From an uncultured Pelagibacteraceae bacterium (lineage in GTDB: Bacteria > Pseudomonadota > Alphaproteobacteria > Pelagibacterales > Pelagibacteraceae): a stretch of 64,000 nucleotides of DNA. This document shows positions 1 to 10,358 of this stretch, piece by piece. The translations under genes and the position numbers were made by a program. Position 1 is the stretch's first letter; every line of letters starts with the position of its first letter. A model generated the notes under the pieces. The model worked only from the letters and a program-made list of their open reading frames with translations, was not told where the DNA came from and ran no database searches. The DNA lies in assembly GCA_902531175.1 (NCBI GenBank), contig CACADE010000001.1, forward strand, positions 62,001-126,000, read 5' to 3'.

Positions 1-265
1 CTGCGGTTTTTATCATTAAAACTTTTGCTAAATATAGAGATATGCCTTTTGTAGCAAAAGCTATTATGATTAAAAGTGGAATTATGAAAATTAAACTTTG
101 ATCTTTGTTTATAAAAATTTTTTCTATTGCAGGGTCGAGTAACCATGCTGTTGCTGATGTGGCACCAGCAACCAAAATAGAAAACACTATAGCAAGAATT
201 ATTTTATTTAGATGTTTTGTTGTATAATCATTGTACAATCTTTTTATAATATCAATATTTTTCAT
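1..265 (-). CDS. MsbA-like ABC exporter, N-terminal fragment (cut by window edge)
   Basis: Only the first 88 residues are present; the gene runs off the left edge. The protein starts MKNIDIIKRLYNDYTTKH and has two membrane segments (about residues 20-42 and 58-80) separated by the phrase AWLLDPAIEKIF, which is typical of the transmembrane domain of alphaproteobacterial MsbA-like lipid exporters (permease fused to ATPase). The ATPase domain is outside the window, so the ATP-driven lipid export role is inferred from the N-terminus only. Its ATG shares one base with the ubiA stop codon (TAATG), so it is probably translated after ubiA in one operon. Confidence 0.65.
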   Translation of the reverse strand, partial: MKNIDIIKRLYNDYTTKHLNKIILAIVFSILVAGATSATAWLLDPAIEKIFINKDQSLIFIIPLLIIIAFATKGISLYLAKVLMIKTA

Positions 266-1134
266 TAAGTTAATTTTCCTACTAGCAAAATTATTAAAAT
301 AATAAGACCCAAAAGATTATTGCTTTTAAATTTTGCTAAGCAGTCATTCCCACTTTCGGTTTTTAATTTGAGAGATTGAAAAATTAACAAATGAGTTAAA
401 GGCACTATTAAAGCAATGTAATATAAATAATTAAAATTCATTTTATAACCAACAAGAAACAATGATGTTAAAAATATAATGTAACAAAACGATATAAATT
501 TTTTTGGGTTATTTTTAAATTTAATCGATGTTGATTTAACTCCAATTATTTCATCATCATTAATATCTTGATATCCATATATTGTGTCGTAACCTAATGT
601 CCAAAATGTGGCTCCTAAATAAAATATAATTGGTATTATAGAAACTTCATTTTGAATGGATATCCATGCCAAAACTAGACCGTAATTAAAAGTAATACCT
701 AAAAAAAGTTGAGGCCAGTAAGTAAATCTTTTCATTAATGGATATGTAAAAGCCAGCGGCATTGAAAGAAGAGCCATATAAATGGTAAATTTATTAAAAT
801 TTATCAAAACTAAAAACGCGATTAAACATAAGATTGCAGCATATATTGCAGCATTGAATACAGAAATTTTTTCTGACGCGATTGGTCTATTTTTTGTTCT
901 TTCGACTAACTTGTCAATTTTTCTATCACTTATATCGTTAACAATACATCCTGCTGATCTCATTAGGACAGATCCAGAAAAAAATAAAAAAGCATAAATA
1001 AAATAATTATTTAAAGAAAGAGAAAAATCATATGAAATTGTTAAACCCCAAACACATGGCCAAAATAGAAGCATGAAACCAATTGGTTTATTAAGTCTTG
1101 TTAATTCAATAAAAATTTTAACCTTTTCAGACAT
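265..1134 (-). CDS. ubiA: 4-hydroxybenzoate polyprenyltransferase
   Basis: Membrane prenyltransferase that attaches the polyprenyl tail to 4-hydroxybenzoate, the committing membrane step of ubiquinone synthesis. The first Asp-rich motif is NDISDRKID at residues 66-74, followed by the conserved RTKNRPI; the second Asp-rich region, with YDTIYGYQDINDDEIIG, lies at 182-198. About eight hydrophobic segments fill the rest and the length (289 residues) is normal. It supplies quinone for the cytochrome bc1 and cytochrome oxidase genes further along the window. It leads an operon with the MsbA-like gene and diverges from the DUF2721 gene. Confidence 0.93.
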   Translation of the reverse strand: MSEKVKIFIELTRLNKPIGFMLLFWPCVWGLTISYDFSLSLNNYFIYAFLFFSGSVLMRSAGCIVNDISDRKIDKLVERTKNRPIASEKISVFNAAIYAAILCLIAFLVLINFNKFTIYMALLSMPLAFTYPLMKRFTYWPQLFLGITFNYGLVLAWISIQNEVSIIPIIFYLGATFWTLGYDTIYGYQDINDDEIIGVKSTSIKFKNNPKKFISFCYIIFLTSLFLVGYKMNFNYLYYIALIVPLTHLLIFQSLKLKTESGNDCLAKFKSNNLLGLIILIILLVGKLT

Positions 1135-1141
1135 AATTTAC

Positions 1142-1170
1142 TTGTAAATAACAAAGCGTAGATTCATAAT
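1142..1170 (+). promoter_or_regulatory. Candidate sigma70-type promoter for the DUF2721 gene
   Basis: TTGTAA (1142-1147), a 17-base spacer, then CATAAT (1165-1170). This predicts transcription starting about seven bases before the ATG at 1184. It is a match by eye only; AT-rich DNA gives such matches by chance. Confidence 0.4.
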
Positions 1171-1183
1171 CAAACTGATTCGC

Positions 1184-1591
1184 ATGAATATTGATTACAC
1201 TGTTACCGCATTAATGTTTCCCGCCATTCCTTTGATTATGGCTGTCTATAGTAATAGATTTCATACATTAAGCGGTTTGATTAGAAAAATACACGATGAA
1301 TATGTTTTTGAAAAGCATACTCCACCAGAGTGGAAGCAGCAGCTAATTAATTTAAATGATAGAGTAAAAAATTTAAGAATTACTATACTTTTTGCAGCAT
1401 TTGGTTTCTTATTTAATATGCTTACAGTTTTTGCTCTTTATTTAGAGACATATTTTTTAGCTAGAATAATTTTTGGCTCTTGTTGTTTATCGATGATGGT
1501 ATCAATAATATTTTTTATAAGAGAAATACAAATCTCGACTAGAGCGTTAAGACTTCATCTTTCAGATATGGATGATCAATTTAAGGAATAA
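1184..1591 (+). CDS. DUF2721 family membrane protein
   Basis: Small integral membrane protein of 135 residues. One hydrophobic segment lies near the N-terminus (about 8-22) and two in the C-terminal half (about 68-88 and 92-112), followed by IREIQISTRALRLHL, the characteristic end of the DUF2721 family. No biochemical role is known for the family and I can assign none. It stands alone on the plus strand, and its last 11 bases overlap the 3' end of the convergent quinone oxidoreductase gene. Confidence 0.75.
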   Translation: MNIDYTVTALMFPAIPLIMAVYSNRFHTLSGLIRKIHDEYVFEKHTPPEWKQQLINLNDRVKNLRITILFAAFGFLFNMLTVFALYLETYFLARIIFGSCCLSMMVSIIFFIREIQISTRALRLHLSDMDDQFKE

Positions 1592-2552
1592 TAACTGCTG
1601 GTCCTGTTAAAACCCTATTCTCTAAATCTATGTGAGCTTGTTTAGCTTCACTTAATTTGTATTTTTTAGAAACTTCAATTTTTATTTTCCCTGACAGAAC
1701 AGCATCAAAAACCAATTCAGCAGATTTTTTTAATTCATCTCTAGTAATTGTATAATGCATTATTGATGGTCTTGTAAAAAAAAGACCTTTTGTATTTATA
1801 TGTTTTTTAACATCTATAGTGTGAACATATCCAGATGCATTTCCAAATGCTACCATCATCCCTCTAATTTTTAAACACTCTATTGATCCCTCAAAAGTTT
1901 TTGCTCCAACACCATCATAAACAACATCTATTCCATTTTTACCTACTATTTTTTCAACTTCTTCCACAAAATTATGATCTGTATAATTTATAACATGATG
2001 ACACCCATTTTTTTTTGCTATTTCTACTTTTTCTTTAGACCCAACTGTTCCAATGACTTCACACCCTAAAGCATTAGCCCACTGACATAATATTTGACCA
2101 ACACCACCAGCTGCAGCATGAAATAAAACTTTATCTCCTTTTTTTACGGCATATGACCTATGTAATAAATATTCTGATGTTATGCCTTTCAATAAAATAC
2201 ATGAAGCTATTTCATCTGAAATACCTTCTGGCACCGCAACTAATTTTTCTTCGGGCATTATTTGTTTTTCTGAGTATCCACTTATTGGAGCAGATGCATG
2301 ACTTACTCGATCTCCAATTTTAAAAAGACTTACTTCAGAGCCAATTTCTTCAACTACTCCAGATGCTTCTAATCCAAGTCCACTAGGTAATTCAATCGGA
2401 TATAAACCTGTCCGATGGTAAACATCAATATAATTAAGTCCGACTGACAAATTTTTAACAAGAACTTCCTTTGGACCAGGTTTACCGATTTCAATATCCT
2501 TGTATTCTAAGACTTCTGGACCACCAAACTTTTCAAATCTTATAGCTTTCAT
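1581..2552 (-). CDS. NADPH:quinone oxidoreductase (zinc-independent MDR family)
   Basis: Medium-chain reductase of the zeta-crystallin/QOR type, expected to reduce quinones or other activated carbonyls with NADPH. The N-terminal GroES-like domain reads GLNYIDVYHRTGLYP, and the nucleotide-binding core HAAAGGVGQILCQWA lies near residues 144-158. The catalytic-zinc cysteine of alcohol dehydrogenases is absent, as expected for the QOR branch. The 323-residue length is usual. It is the last gene of an apparent operon with the pirin gene (2-base gap) and the HAD dehalogenase gene. The physiological substrate is not visible from sequence. Confidence 0.88.
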   Translation of the reverse strand: MKAIRFEKFGGPEVLEYKDIEIGKPGPKEVLVKNLSVGLNYIDVYHRTGLYPIELPSGLGLEASGVVEEIGSEVSLFKIGDRVSHASAPISGYSEKQIMPEEKLVAVPEGISDEIASCILLKGITSEYLLHRSYAVKKGDKVLFHAAAGGVGQILCQWANALGCEVIGTVGSKEKVEIAKKNGCHHVINYTDHNFVEEVEKIVGKNGIDVVYDGVGAKTFEGSIECLKIRGMMVAFGNASGYVHTIDVKKHINTKGLFFTRPSIMHYTITRDELKKSAELVFDAVLSGKIKIEVSKKYKLSEAKQAHIDLENRVLTGPAVIIP

Positions 2553-2554
2553 AT

Positions 2555-3400
2555 TTACTTTACGAAATTACCGTTATGGTAATCATCAATTGCTTGAAGT
2601 ATTTCCTGTTTAGTATTCATGACAAATGGACCACCTCTTGCAATCTGTTCTCCTATTGGTTTTCCAGATATTAGTAAAAATTTAGCGTTTGTTAAAGCAG
2701 TTACTTTTAAGTTTTCACCTTTAGATAATAAAATTAAAGTAGAATCTTTAACACTTTCATGTTTATTGTTTCCAATTTCTATCTCACCTTCAATTAAATA
2801 TATGAATGAATTGTGTGTGGATGGAACTTGATGATTAAAAATTTTACTTTCATTTAATTCTACATCAAAATAAATTGGATCGACATTGTGTTTTTTTATT
2901 GGACCTTCTGAATTTTCAAACTTTCCAGCTATTACTTTTATAAATTTATCTTCGTCTTTATGTGTGCTCATTTTATCAGAGTCAATATAATGGTATTCTG
3001 GTTTGCTCATCTTTTCGCTAGCAGGCATATTAATCCATAATTGAAAACCATGAAGTTTTCCATCGTTCATAGCTGGCATTTCAGAATGAATTATTCCACT
3101 ACCAGTTTTCATCCATTGCACATCTCCTGCAGTCATTTTTCCTTGACCACCTGTACTATCTTTATGTTCAAAACTCCCAGCTAGCATGTATGTAACTGTT
3201 TCAATTCCTCTGTGTGGATGTGGAGGAAAGCCTGCAATATAATCATCTTTATTTTCTGATCCAAATTCATCTAACATTAAAAATGGATCATAATAATTTG
3301 GTTCAACACCAATACTTCTTTTTAATTTAACTCCTGCACCATCTGATGCTGGTGTTGGATCTATAATTTTTTCTACTTCGATATTTATCATGTTGTTCAT
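2555..3400 (-). CDS. Pirin family protein (bicupin)
   Basis: Pirin-type two-cupin protein of 281 residues. The metal site is intact: FPPHPHRGIETVTYM gives H61 and H63, and GIIHSEMP gives H105 and E107. Bacterial pirins are described as quercetinase-like dioxygenases or metabolic modulators; the specific substrate here is unknown. It sits 11 bases after the HAD dehalogenase and 2 bases before the quinone oxidoreductase, so the three are probably co-transcribed. M4 is an alternative start. Confidence 0.88.
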   Translation of the reverse strand: MNNMINIEVEKIIDPTPASDGAGVKLKRSIGVEPNYYDPFLMLDEFGSENKDDYIAGFPPHPHRGIETVTYMLAGSFEHKDSTGGQGKMTAGDVQWMKTGSGIIHSEMPAMNDGKLHGFQLWINMPASEKMSKPEYHYIDSDKMSTHKDEDKFIKVIAGKFENSEGPIKKHNVDPIYFDVELNESKIFNHQVPSTHNSFIYLIEGEIEIGNNKHESVKDSTLILLSKGENLKVTALTNAKFLLISGKPIGEQIARGGPFVMNTKQEILQAIDDYHNGNFVK

Positions 3401-3411
3401 ATAGGATATAT

Positions 3412-4074
3412 TTAAATTAAATCAAGCAATTCTGATAAATTACTTATTTGTTGGTTAGGTTCAAAATCTAATTTATCAAAAATATTATTATTTCTGTTCA
3501 CCCAAACAGTATTGTATCCATAATTCCCTGCACCAGATACATCCCATGTATTTGCACTTAAGAATAAAACTTCATTCTTTTCAATATTATATTTATTTAT
3601 TGGAAGATCATATACTTTTGCATCTGGTTTAAAAATACCAGCTTCTTCTACAGAAAAAATATCATCAAAAATATCTTTTAATTGATTGCTAACTACAAGT
3701 TCATTTAAAAGGTCAGGTGTACCATTTGATAGAATTGCTAATTTATAATTTGATTGTTTTAATTTTTTTAAAGTATCCCTTACTTCTGTAAATGGTGAAA
3801 GCACTTTATATAAATTTAATAGTTCTGATCTCATTGAATTATCAATATTGTAAAAATTCATAGATTTATCCAAACTATCTTCAGTGATTTGCCAAAAATC
3901 TTTGTGTCTTCTCATTAAACTTCTAAGCCAAGTATATTCAAGCTGTGTAGTTCTCCAATAATTAGCAAATCCTTCCCATTTATCTCCTAATTTTTCCTTA
4001 CATTTTTCAGCTGCAGAATTAACATCAAATAGGGTGCCGTATGCATCAAATATGATTGCTTTAATTTTTTTCAT
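3412..4074 (-). CDS. Haloacid dehalogenase type II (L-2-haloacid dehalogenase-like)
   Basis: HAD-superfamily hydrolase very close to the L-2-haloacid dehalogenase subgroup, which releases halide from short 2-haloalkanoates through an Asp ester. Residues matching the known catalytic set are all present: nucleophile D10 in IIFDAYGTLFD, R41 in the WRTTQLEYTWLRSLM block, S116-N117 in LSNGTPDLL, K149 in FKPDAKVY, and S173, N175 and D178 in FLSANTWDVSGAG. Its 220 residues are the normal size. It heads the pirin/quinone oxidoreductase operon. General HAD phosphatases usually lack the R41 and WDVSGA features, so dehalogenase activity is plausible, though unproven. Confidence 0.85.
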   Translation of the reverse strand: MKKIKAIIFDAYGTLFDVNSAAEKCKEKLGDKWEGFANYWRTTQLEYTWLRSLMRRHKDFWQITEDSLDKSMNFYNIDNSMRSELLNLYKVLSPFTEVRDTLKKLKQSNYKLAILSNGTPDLLNELVVSNQLKDIFDDIFSVEEAGIFKPDAKVYDLPINKYNIEKNEVLFLSANTWDVSGAGNYGYNTVWVNRNNNIFDKLDFEPNQQISNLSELLDLI

Positions 4075-4091
4075 AAATTAATTTAAATATA

Positions 4092-4790
4092 ATGAGCAAT
4101 ATTAGATTATTTTATCCAGAAAAATTATCAATTAATTTAGAAACTAATTTAACTAAGTCTCAGTCACATTATTTATTGAAAGTAATGAGGATTAAACAAG
4201 GAGAGACTTTTTCCGTTTTTAATAAATCTGGAGAATGGAAGTCAATTGTAACTGAAATTTCAAAAAGCAGTTTAAATTTCAAGGTTGTTAAACAGTTAAG
4301 ACAAAAAGATAAAGAGCAAGATATTTGGTTGGCCTTCTCACCTATTAAATCGAATTATTTTAACTTCATGATACAAAAAGCAACTGAGCTTGGTGTAACA
4401 AAATTTGTACCAATTATTTCTGAAAGGACAATTGTTAGAAAAATAAATAGTGAGAGACTAAATAAAATAGTTATAGAGTCTTGTGAGCAAAGTAATAGAA
4501 TAAATATTCCTTCAATTGAAAAACCTCAATCATTAGATAAATTCCTGTCTAACAATTCAGATATCAATTTAATTTTTGCAGATTTAAATACGAATAATAA
4601 AAAAATTAAAATTTCAAATTTAAAACCAAATTGTCTTTTAATTGGTCCTGAAGGGGATTATTCAGCCGGTGAAATTAAAAAGATTCTAAACTTTAAAGGG
4701 TCTCAATCGATAAAACTAAGCGAAAACATTTTAAGGTCTGAAACCGCGGTTATATCCGCGTTATCTGTGATCAATTATTTGCAAAATTGA
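4092..4790 (+). CDS. rsmE: 16S rRNA (uracil(1498)-N(3))-methyltransferase
   Basis: SPOUT-class methyltransferase that methylates U1498 of 16S rRNA. The conserved blocks are IQKATELGVTKFVPIISER in the middle and LIGPEGDYSAGEI with KLSENILRSETAVISALSVI at the C-terminus, which form the knotted SAM-binding site. The length (232 residues) is normal. It diverges from the HAD dehalogenase gene across 17 bases, too short for two separate promoters. It lies directly upstream of the cytochrome oxidase operon, as in many alphaproteobacteria. Confidence 0.92.
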   Translation: MSNIRLFYPEKLSINLETNLTKSQSHYLLKVMRIKQGETFSVFNKSGEWKSIVTEISKSSLNFKVVKQLRQKDKEQDIWLAFSPIKSNYFNFMIQKATELGVTKFVPIISERTIVRKINSERLNKIVIESCEQSNRINIPSIEKPQSLDKFLSNNSDINLIFADLNTNNKKIKISNLKPNCLLIGPEGDYSAGEIKKILNFKGSQSIKLSENILRSETAVISALSVINYLQN

Positions 4791-4794
4791 TAAA

Positions 4795-4825
4795 TTGTCG
4801 CGAATTCTCTAGTATTTTTTATAAT
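4795..4825 (+). promoter_or_regulatory. Candidate promoter of the cytochrome oxidase operon
   Basis: The 59-base gap between rsmE and coxB contains a consensus TATAAT at 4820-4825, with TTGTCG at 4795-4800. The 19-base spacer is longer than ideal. Predicted transcription would start about 18 bases before the chosen coxB ATG. This is visual evidence only. Confidence 0.35.
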
Positions 4826-4849
4826 AATTTCGATCTATATAGAAAACAA

Positions 4850-7299
<2,450 letters not shown>

Positions 7300-7325
7300 T
7301 AACGTCTTAAGATATAAAAATTAAA

Positions 7326-8234
7326 ATGGCTACGACGTATTCTAAAGTAAAAAAATCATATTACGAACTAGGTATTATTCCTGAGTTATTAAAATTGATG
7401 AAACCAAGAGTAATGTCTCTTGTTATCTTCACTTGTGCAGTTGGTCTTTTAACGGCTCCTACTTCAGTTTCATTCCAAAAATCAGTGATTGGGATATTAA
7501 TTGTAGCCTTTGGTGCTGGAGCAGCAGGAGCACTTAACATGTGGTATGAAGCTGACTTAGATAAATTGATGTCTAGAACTTGCCTACGTCCAATTCCAAG
7601 AGGAAAGCTGAACAGAAACCAAGCATTATATTTTGGAACATCTTTGTCAATTGTTTCAGTTGTAAGCTTATACTTTGTTACAAATGCTTTATCAGCATTT
7701 CTATTATTGTTTACGATCTTATTTTACGTATTTGTTTATACAATCTGGTTAAAAAGAAAAACTCCACAAAATATTGTTATAGGTGGAGCATCAGGAGCTT
7801 TACCACCAGTAATTGGATGGGCAATAGCAACAAATTCTATTTCGTTGGAGTCGATTGCTTTTTTCTTAATAATTTTCTTTTGGACACCATCACACTTTTG
7901 GGCATTAAGCTTATACAAGGCTGATGATTATAAAAAAGCAGGTATTCCAATGCTTCCAGTAACTAATGGAATTCAGGATACTAAAAAGAATATTTTAATT
8001 TATTCTTTGTTAATGATACCCACAATTGTTTTCCCATATTATATTGGATTTGTCGGTGAAGTATTCTTAACACTTAGCTTACTACTTACATTTTATTATA
8101 ATTTAATTTGCTACCAGCTTTACAACTATAAAGTTGGAAAATTTAACATAAAGAAAGCTAGACATATTTTCAGCTATTCAATTATTTACTTATTTTTAAT
8201 ATTTGTTTTTTTCTTAGTGGATAAAGTTTTATGA
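7326..8234 (+). CDS. ctaB: Protoheme IX farnesyltransferase (heme O synthase)
   Basis: UbiA-superfamily membrane enzyme that farnesylates heme b to heme O, the precursor of the heme A used by CoxA. The N-terminal motif PRVMSLVIFT and the Asp-rich motif NMWYEADLDKLMSRT (residues 71-85) followed by RPIPRGKL are diagnostic. The 302 residues carry about nine hydrophobic segments. The stop codon overlaps the start of the following small gene (ATGA). No ctaA-type heme A synthase is in the window. Confidence 0.95.
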   Translation: MATTYSKVKKSYYELGIIPELLKLMKPRVMSLVIFTCAVGLLTAPTSVSFQKSVIGILIVAFGAGAAGALNMWYEADLDKLMSRTCLRPIPRGKLNRNQALYFGTSLSIVSVVSLYFVTNALSAFLLLFTILFYVFVYTIWLKRKTPQNIVIGGASGALPPVIGWAIATNSISLESIAFFLIIFFWTPSHFWALSLYKADDYKKAGIPMLPVTNGIQDTKKNILIYSLLMIPTIVFPYYIGFVGEVFLTLSLLLTFYYNLICYQLYNYKVGKFNIKKARHIFSYSIIYLFLIFVFFLVDKVL

Positions 8235-8356
8235 TAGTCAAAGATCAGAAATTAAAAAAGAAAAATTTATGGACAGCAGTGGGTTTGGTTGCGTTTATAA
8301 TTTTCTTATTCATTTTTACACTATTTAATATTGGAGTATTTGAAAGACCTCTATGA
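8231..8356 (+). CDS. Small single-pass membrane protein in the oxidase operon (CoxF-like position)
   Basis: A 41-residue reading frame fitted between ctaB and ctaG with ATGA overlaps at both ends (8231-8234 and 8353-8356), which strongly argues that it is translated. It has a basic N-terminus (MIVKDQKLKKKN), one hydrophobic helix (about 15-34) and the short tail GVFERPL. Alphaproteobacterial cox operons often hold a small one-helix gene at exactly this place, sometimes called coxF. Membership of that group is inferred from position and shape; sequence similarity is too short to judge by eye. A role in oxidase assembly or as a small subunit is likely. Confidence 0.72.
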   Translation: MIVKDQKLKKKNLWTAVGLVAFIIFLFIFTLFNIGVFERPL

Positions 8357-8901
8357 TTAAAAAAAATACTTTAACTCCACTAATTCTTGCAGGAATTTTT
8401 GTTTTTATGTTGGGGTTATCTTTTGCAGCTGTGCCATTGTATGATTTATTTTGCAGAGTAACTGGCTTTGGTGGAACAACACAAATATCTAAAGAGGCTC
8501 CCAATATAGTTTTAGATAAAAAAATACATGTAAGATTAGATACTAACGTTAACAGTGCTCTTGATTGGAATTTTGATGTTGATCAAAAAACAATGGATGT
8601 TCAGCCAGGCAAGGTATACAGAATTAAATTTGATGTGGAAAACACGGGAGATGAAATTTCATCTGCTGTAGCTACATATAATGTTTCTCCATCATCATTT
8701 GGAGCATATTTTAATAAATTAGGCTGTTTTTGCTTTGAAAAACAAACATTAGATCCGGGAGAAAAAGCAAGTTACACCCTAGTTTTTTACCTAGATCCAG
8801 AATTAGTAAATGATCCAAAAACATCTAGAGTTGAAGATGTTACTATGTCATATACTTTTTTCTCATCTGAATATTATAAAAACGAAAAAAAAGAGAGTTA
8901 A
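8353..8901 (+). CDS. ctaG: Cytochrome c oxidase assembly protein CtaG/Cox11
   Basis: Copper chaperone that delivers CuB to subunit I. One N-terminal membrane anchor (about 9-28) is followed by the periplasmic immunoglobulin-like domain. The copper ligands are visible: C34 in FCRVTGFGG and the CFCF pair C125/C127 in NKLGCFCFEKQTLDPGE. The 182-residue length is usual. It is translationally coupled to the small protein before it and sits five bases before coxC, the standard alphaproteobacterial order. Confidence 0.95.
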   Translation: MIKKNTLTPLILAGIFVFMLGLSFAAVPLYDLFCRVTGFGGTTQISKEAPNIVLDKKIHVRLDTNVNSALDWNFDVDQKTMDVQPGKVYRIKFDVENTGDEISSAVATYNVSPSSFGAYFNKLGCFCFEKQTLDPGEKASYTLVFYLDPELVNDPKTSRVEDVTMSYTFFSSEYYKNEKKES

Positions 8902-8906
8902 AATAA

Positions 8907-9698
8907 ATGTCTGCATCAGGTCAAAAACATGATTATCATTTAGTTGACCCTAGTCCTTGGCCTCTAGCTACATCTATAGCAACACTAGTTACAGCTGTTG
9001 GATCTGTTTATTATTTTCATAGCAAAGTTATGTGGGCAATGGTTTTAGGTTTTTTACTTATAATTTATTGTGCCTTTATGTGGTTCAGAGATGTTGTAAT
9101 CGAAGCTGAGCACAAAGGTCATCATACACCTGTTGTTCAAATTCATCATAGATATGGAATGACATTATTTATTGCTTCTGAAGTAATGTTTTTTGTTGCA
9201 TGGTTTTGGGCATACTTTGATGCAAGTTTGTTTCCAAATGAATTCATGGGAAATGTATGGCCACCAAAAGATATTGAAACTTTTGATCCATGGGACATCC
9301 CACTTATAAATACTCTTGTCCTACTTTTATCTGGTACAACAGTAACTTGGGCACACCATTCTTTATTAGAGGATGATAGAAAAGGATTTATAAATGGTCT
9401 AATTTGTACAGTAATTTTAGGCGCATTCTTTACGTTATTGCAAATATACGAATATCAACATGCTACATTTAGTTTTTCAGGTCACATTTATGGAGCTACA
9501 TTCTATATGGCCACAGGGTTTCATGGTTTTCATGTACTAGTTGGGACTATTTTTTTAGCAGTTTGTTTATGGAGAGGTAAATTAGGACATTTTACTAAAG
9601 AACATCACTTTGGTTTCGAAGCTGCTGCTTGGTACTGGCACTTTGTTGACGTCGTTTGGTTATTTTTATTTGCAGCTATTTACATTTGGGGAAGTTAA
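8907..9698 (+). CDS. coxC: Cytochrome c oxidase subunit III
   Basis: Seven-helix subunit that stabilises the oxidase core and feeds the D-channel. Recognised by HDYHLVDPSPWPL at the N-terminus, FIASEVMFFVAWFWAYF in the middle and the C-terminal block FGFEAAAWYWHFVDVVWLF. The 263 residues are full length. It lies between ctaG and the SURF1 gene within the same operon. Confidence 0.96.
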   Translation: MSASGQKHDYHLVDPSPWPLATSIATLVTAVGSVYYFHSKVMWAMVLGFLLIIYCAFMWFRDVVIEAEHKGHHTPVVQIHHRYGMTLFIASEVMFFVAWFWAYFDASLFPNEFMGNVWPPKDIETFDPWDIPLINTLVLLLSGTTVTWAHHSLLEDDRKGFINGLICTVILGAFFTLLQIYEYQHATFSFSGHIYGATFYMATGFHGFHVLVGTIFLAVCLWRGKLGHFTKEHHFGFEAAAWYWHFVDVVWLFLFAAIYIWGS

Positions 9699-9704
9699 TA
9701 GTTC

Positions 9705-10358
9705 TTGAAAAATAAGCTATCTTTTTCAATCTTTGTATACTTTTTTATTTTAGTTTTTTTATCATTAGGTACTTGGCAAATTATAAGACTAAACTGGAAG
9801 CTTGATTTAATAAATTCAATCGACCAATCTTTAAAAAGTGATCCAGTAGAATTTAATGGAAGTAATCCAATTAACTTTAAAAAAATCAAATTTGAGGGAA
9901 TATTAGATAATTCAAAAATAATTTATCTATATTCCTTAAATGAAAAAGGAGAGCCAGGATTTGACATTGTAAATCCAGTTAGTATTAACAATAAAAGCTA
10001 TTTAATAAATCGGGGTTGGGTTCCAAGAGATTTTAAATCTAAAAAGTATGTTTCAAATGAAAGCAAATTTGAGGGAGTTTTAAAATTAAAAAGCAAATTT
10101 AATTATTTTAAGCCAGATAATGACGTGAATATGAATTATTGGTTCACGCTTAAAGATGAAGATTTATTGACCTATACAGGTAAAGAATTTTCTCCATTTA
10201 TTATCAACAATATTAGCAAGCAGGAAGGAATTTATCCTCAGTCAAAACAAATTGGAGCCAATATTTCAAACAACCACTTAAAGTATGCTCTTACATGGTT
10301 TTCATTAGCTGTTTCCATTTTTTTAATATATTTATATTTTAGAAAAAAAAATTACTGA
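9705..10358 (+). CDS. SURF1 family oxidase assembly protein
   Basis: Assembly factor for the heme a centres of cytochrome oxidase. It has two membrane helices at the ends (about 6-22 and 195-212) and a periplasmic loop between. The N-terminal SLGTWQIIRLNWKLDLI and the NRGWVPRDF motif are SURF1 hallmarks. The start is TTG at 9705, six bases after the coxC stop; no ATG gives a complete first helix. The 217 residues are on the short side for the family. Its stop shares one base with the thrC start. Confidence 0.87.
   Translation: MKNKLSFSIFVYFFILVFLSLGTWQIIRLNWKLDLINSIDQSLKSDPVEFNGSNPINFKKIKFEGILDNSKIIYLYSLNEKGEPGFDIVNPVSINNKSYLINRGWVPRDFKSKKYVSNESKFEGVLKLKSKFNYFKPDNDVNMNYWFTLKDEDLLTYTGKEFSPFIINNISKQEGIYPQSKQIGANISNNHLKYALTWFSLAVSIFLIYLYFRKKNY

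Noticed and set aside
4787-4849. Extended N-terminus for coxB (21 extra residues)
   Set aside because: The added residues are not like the family and would bury the signal peptide; the ATG at 4850 gives the normal protein.
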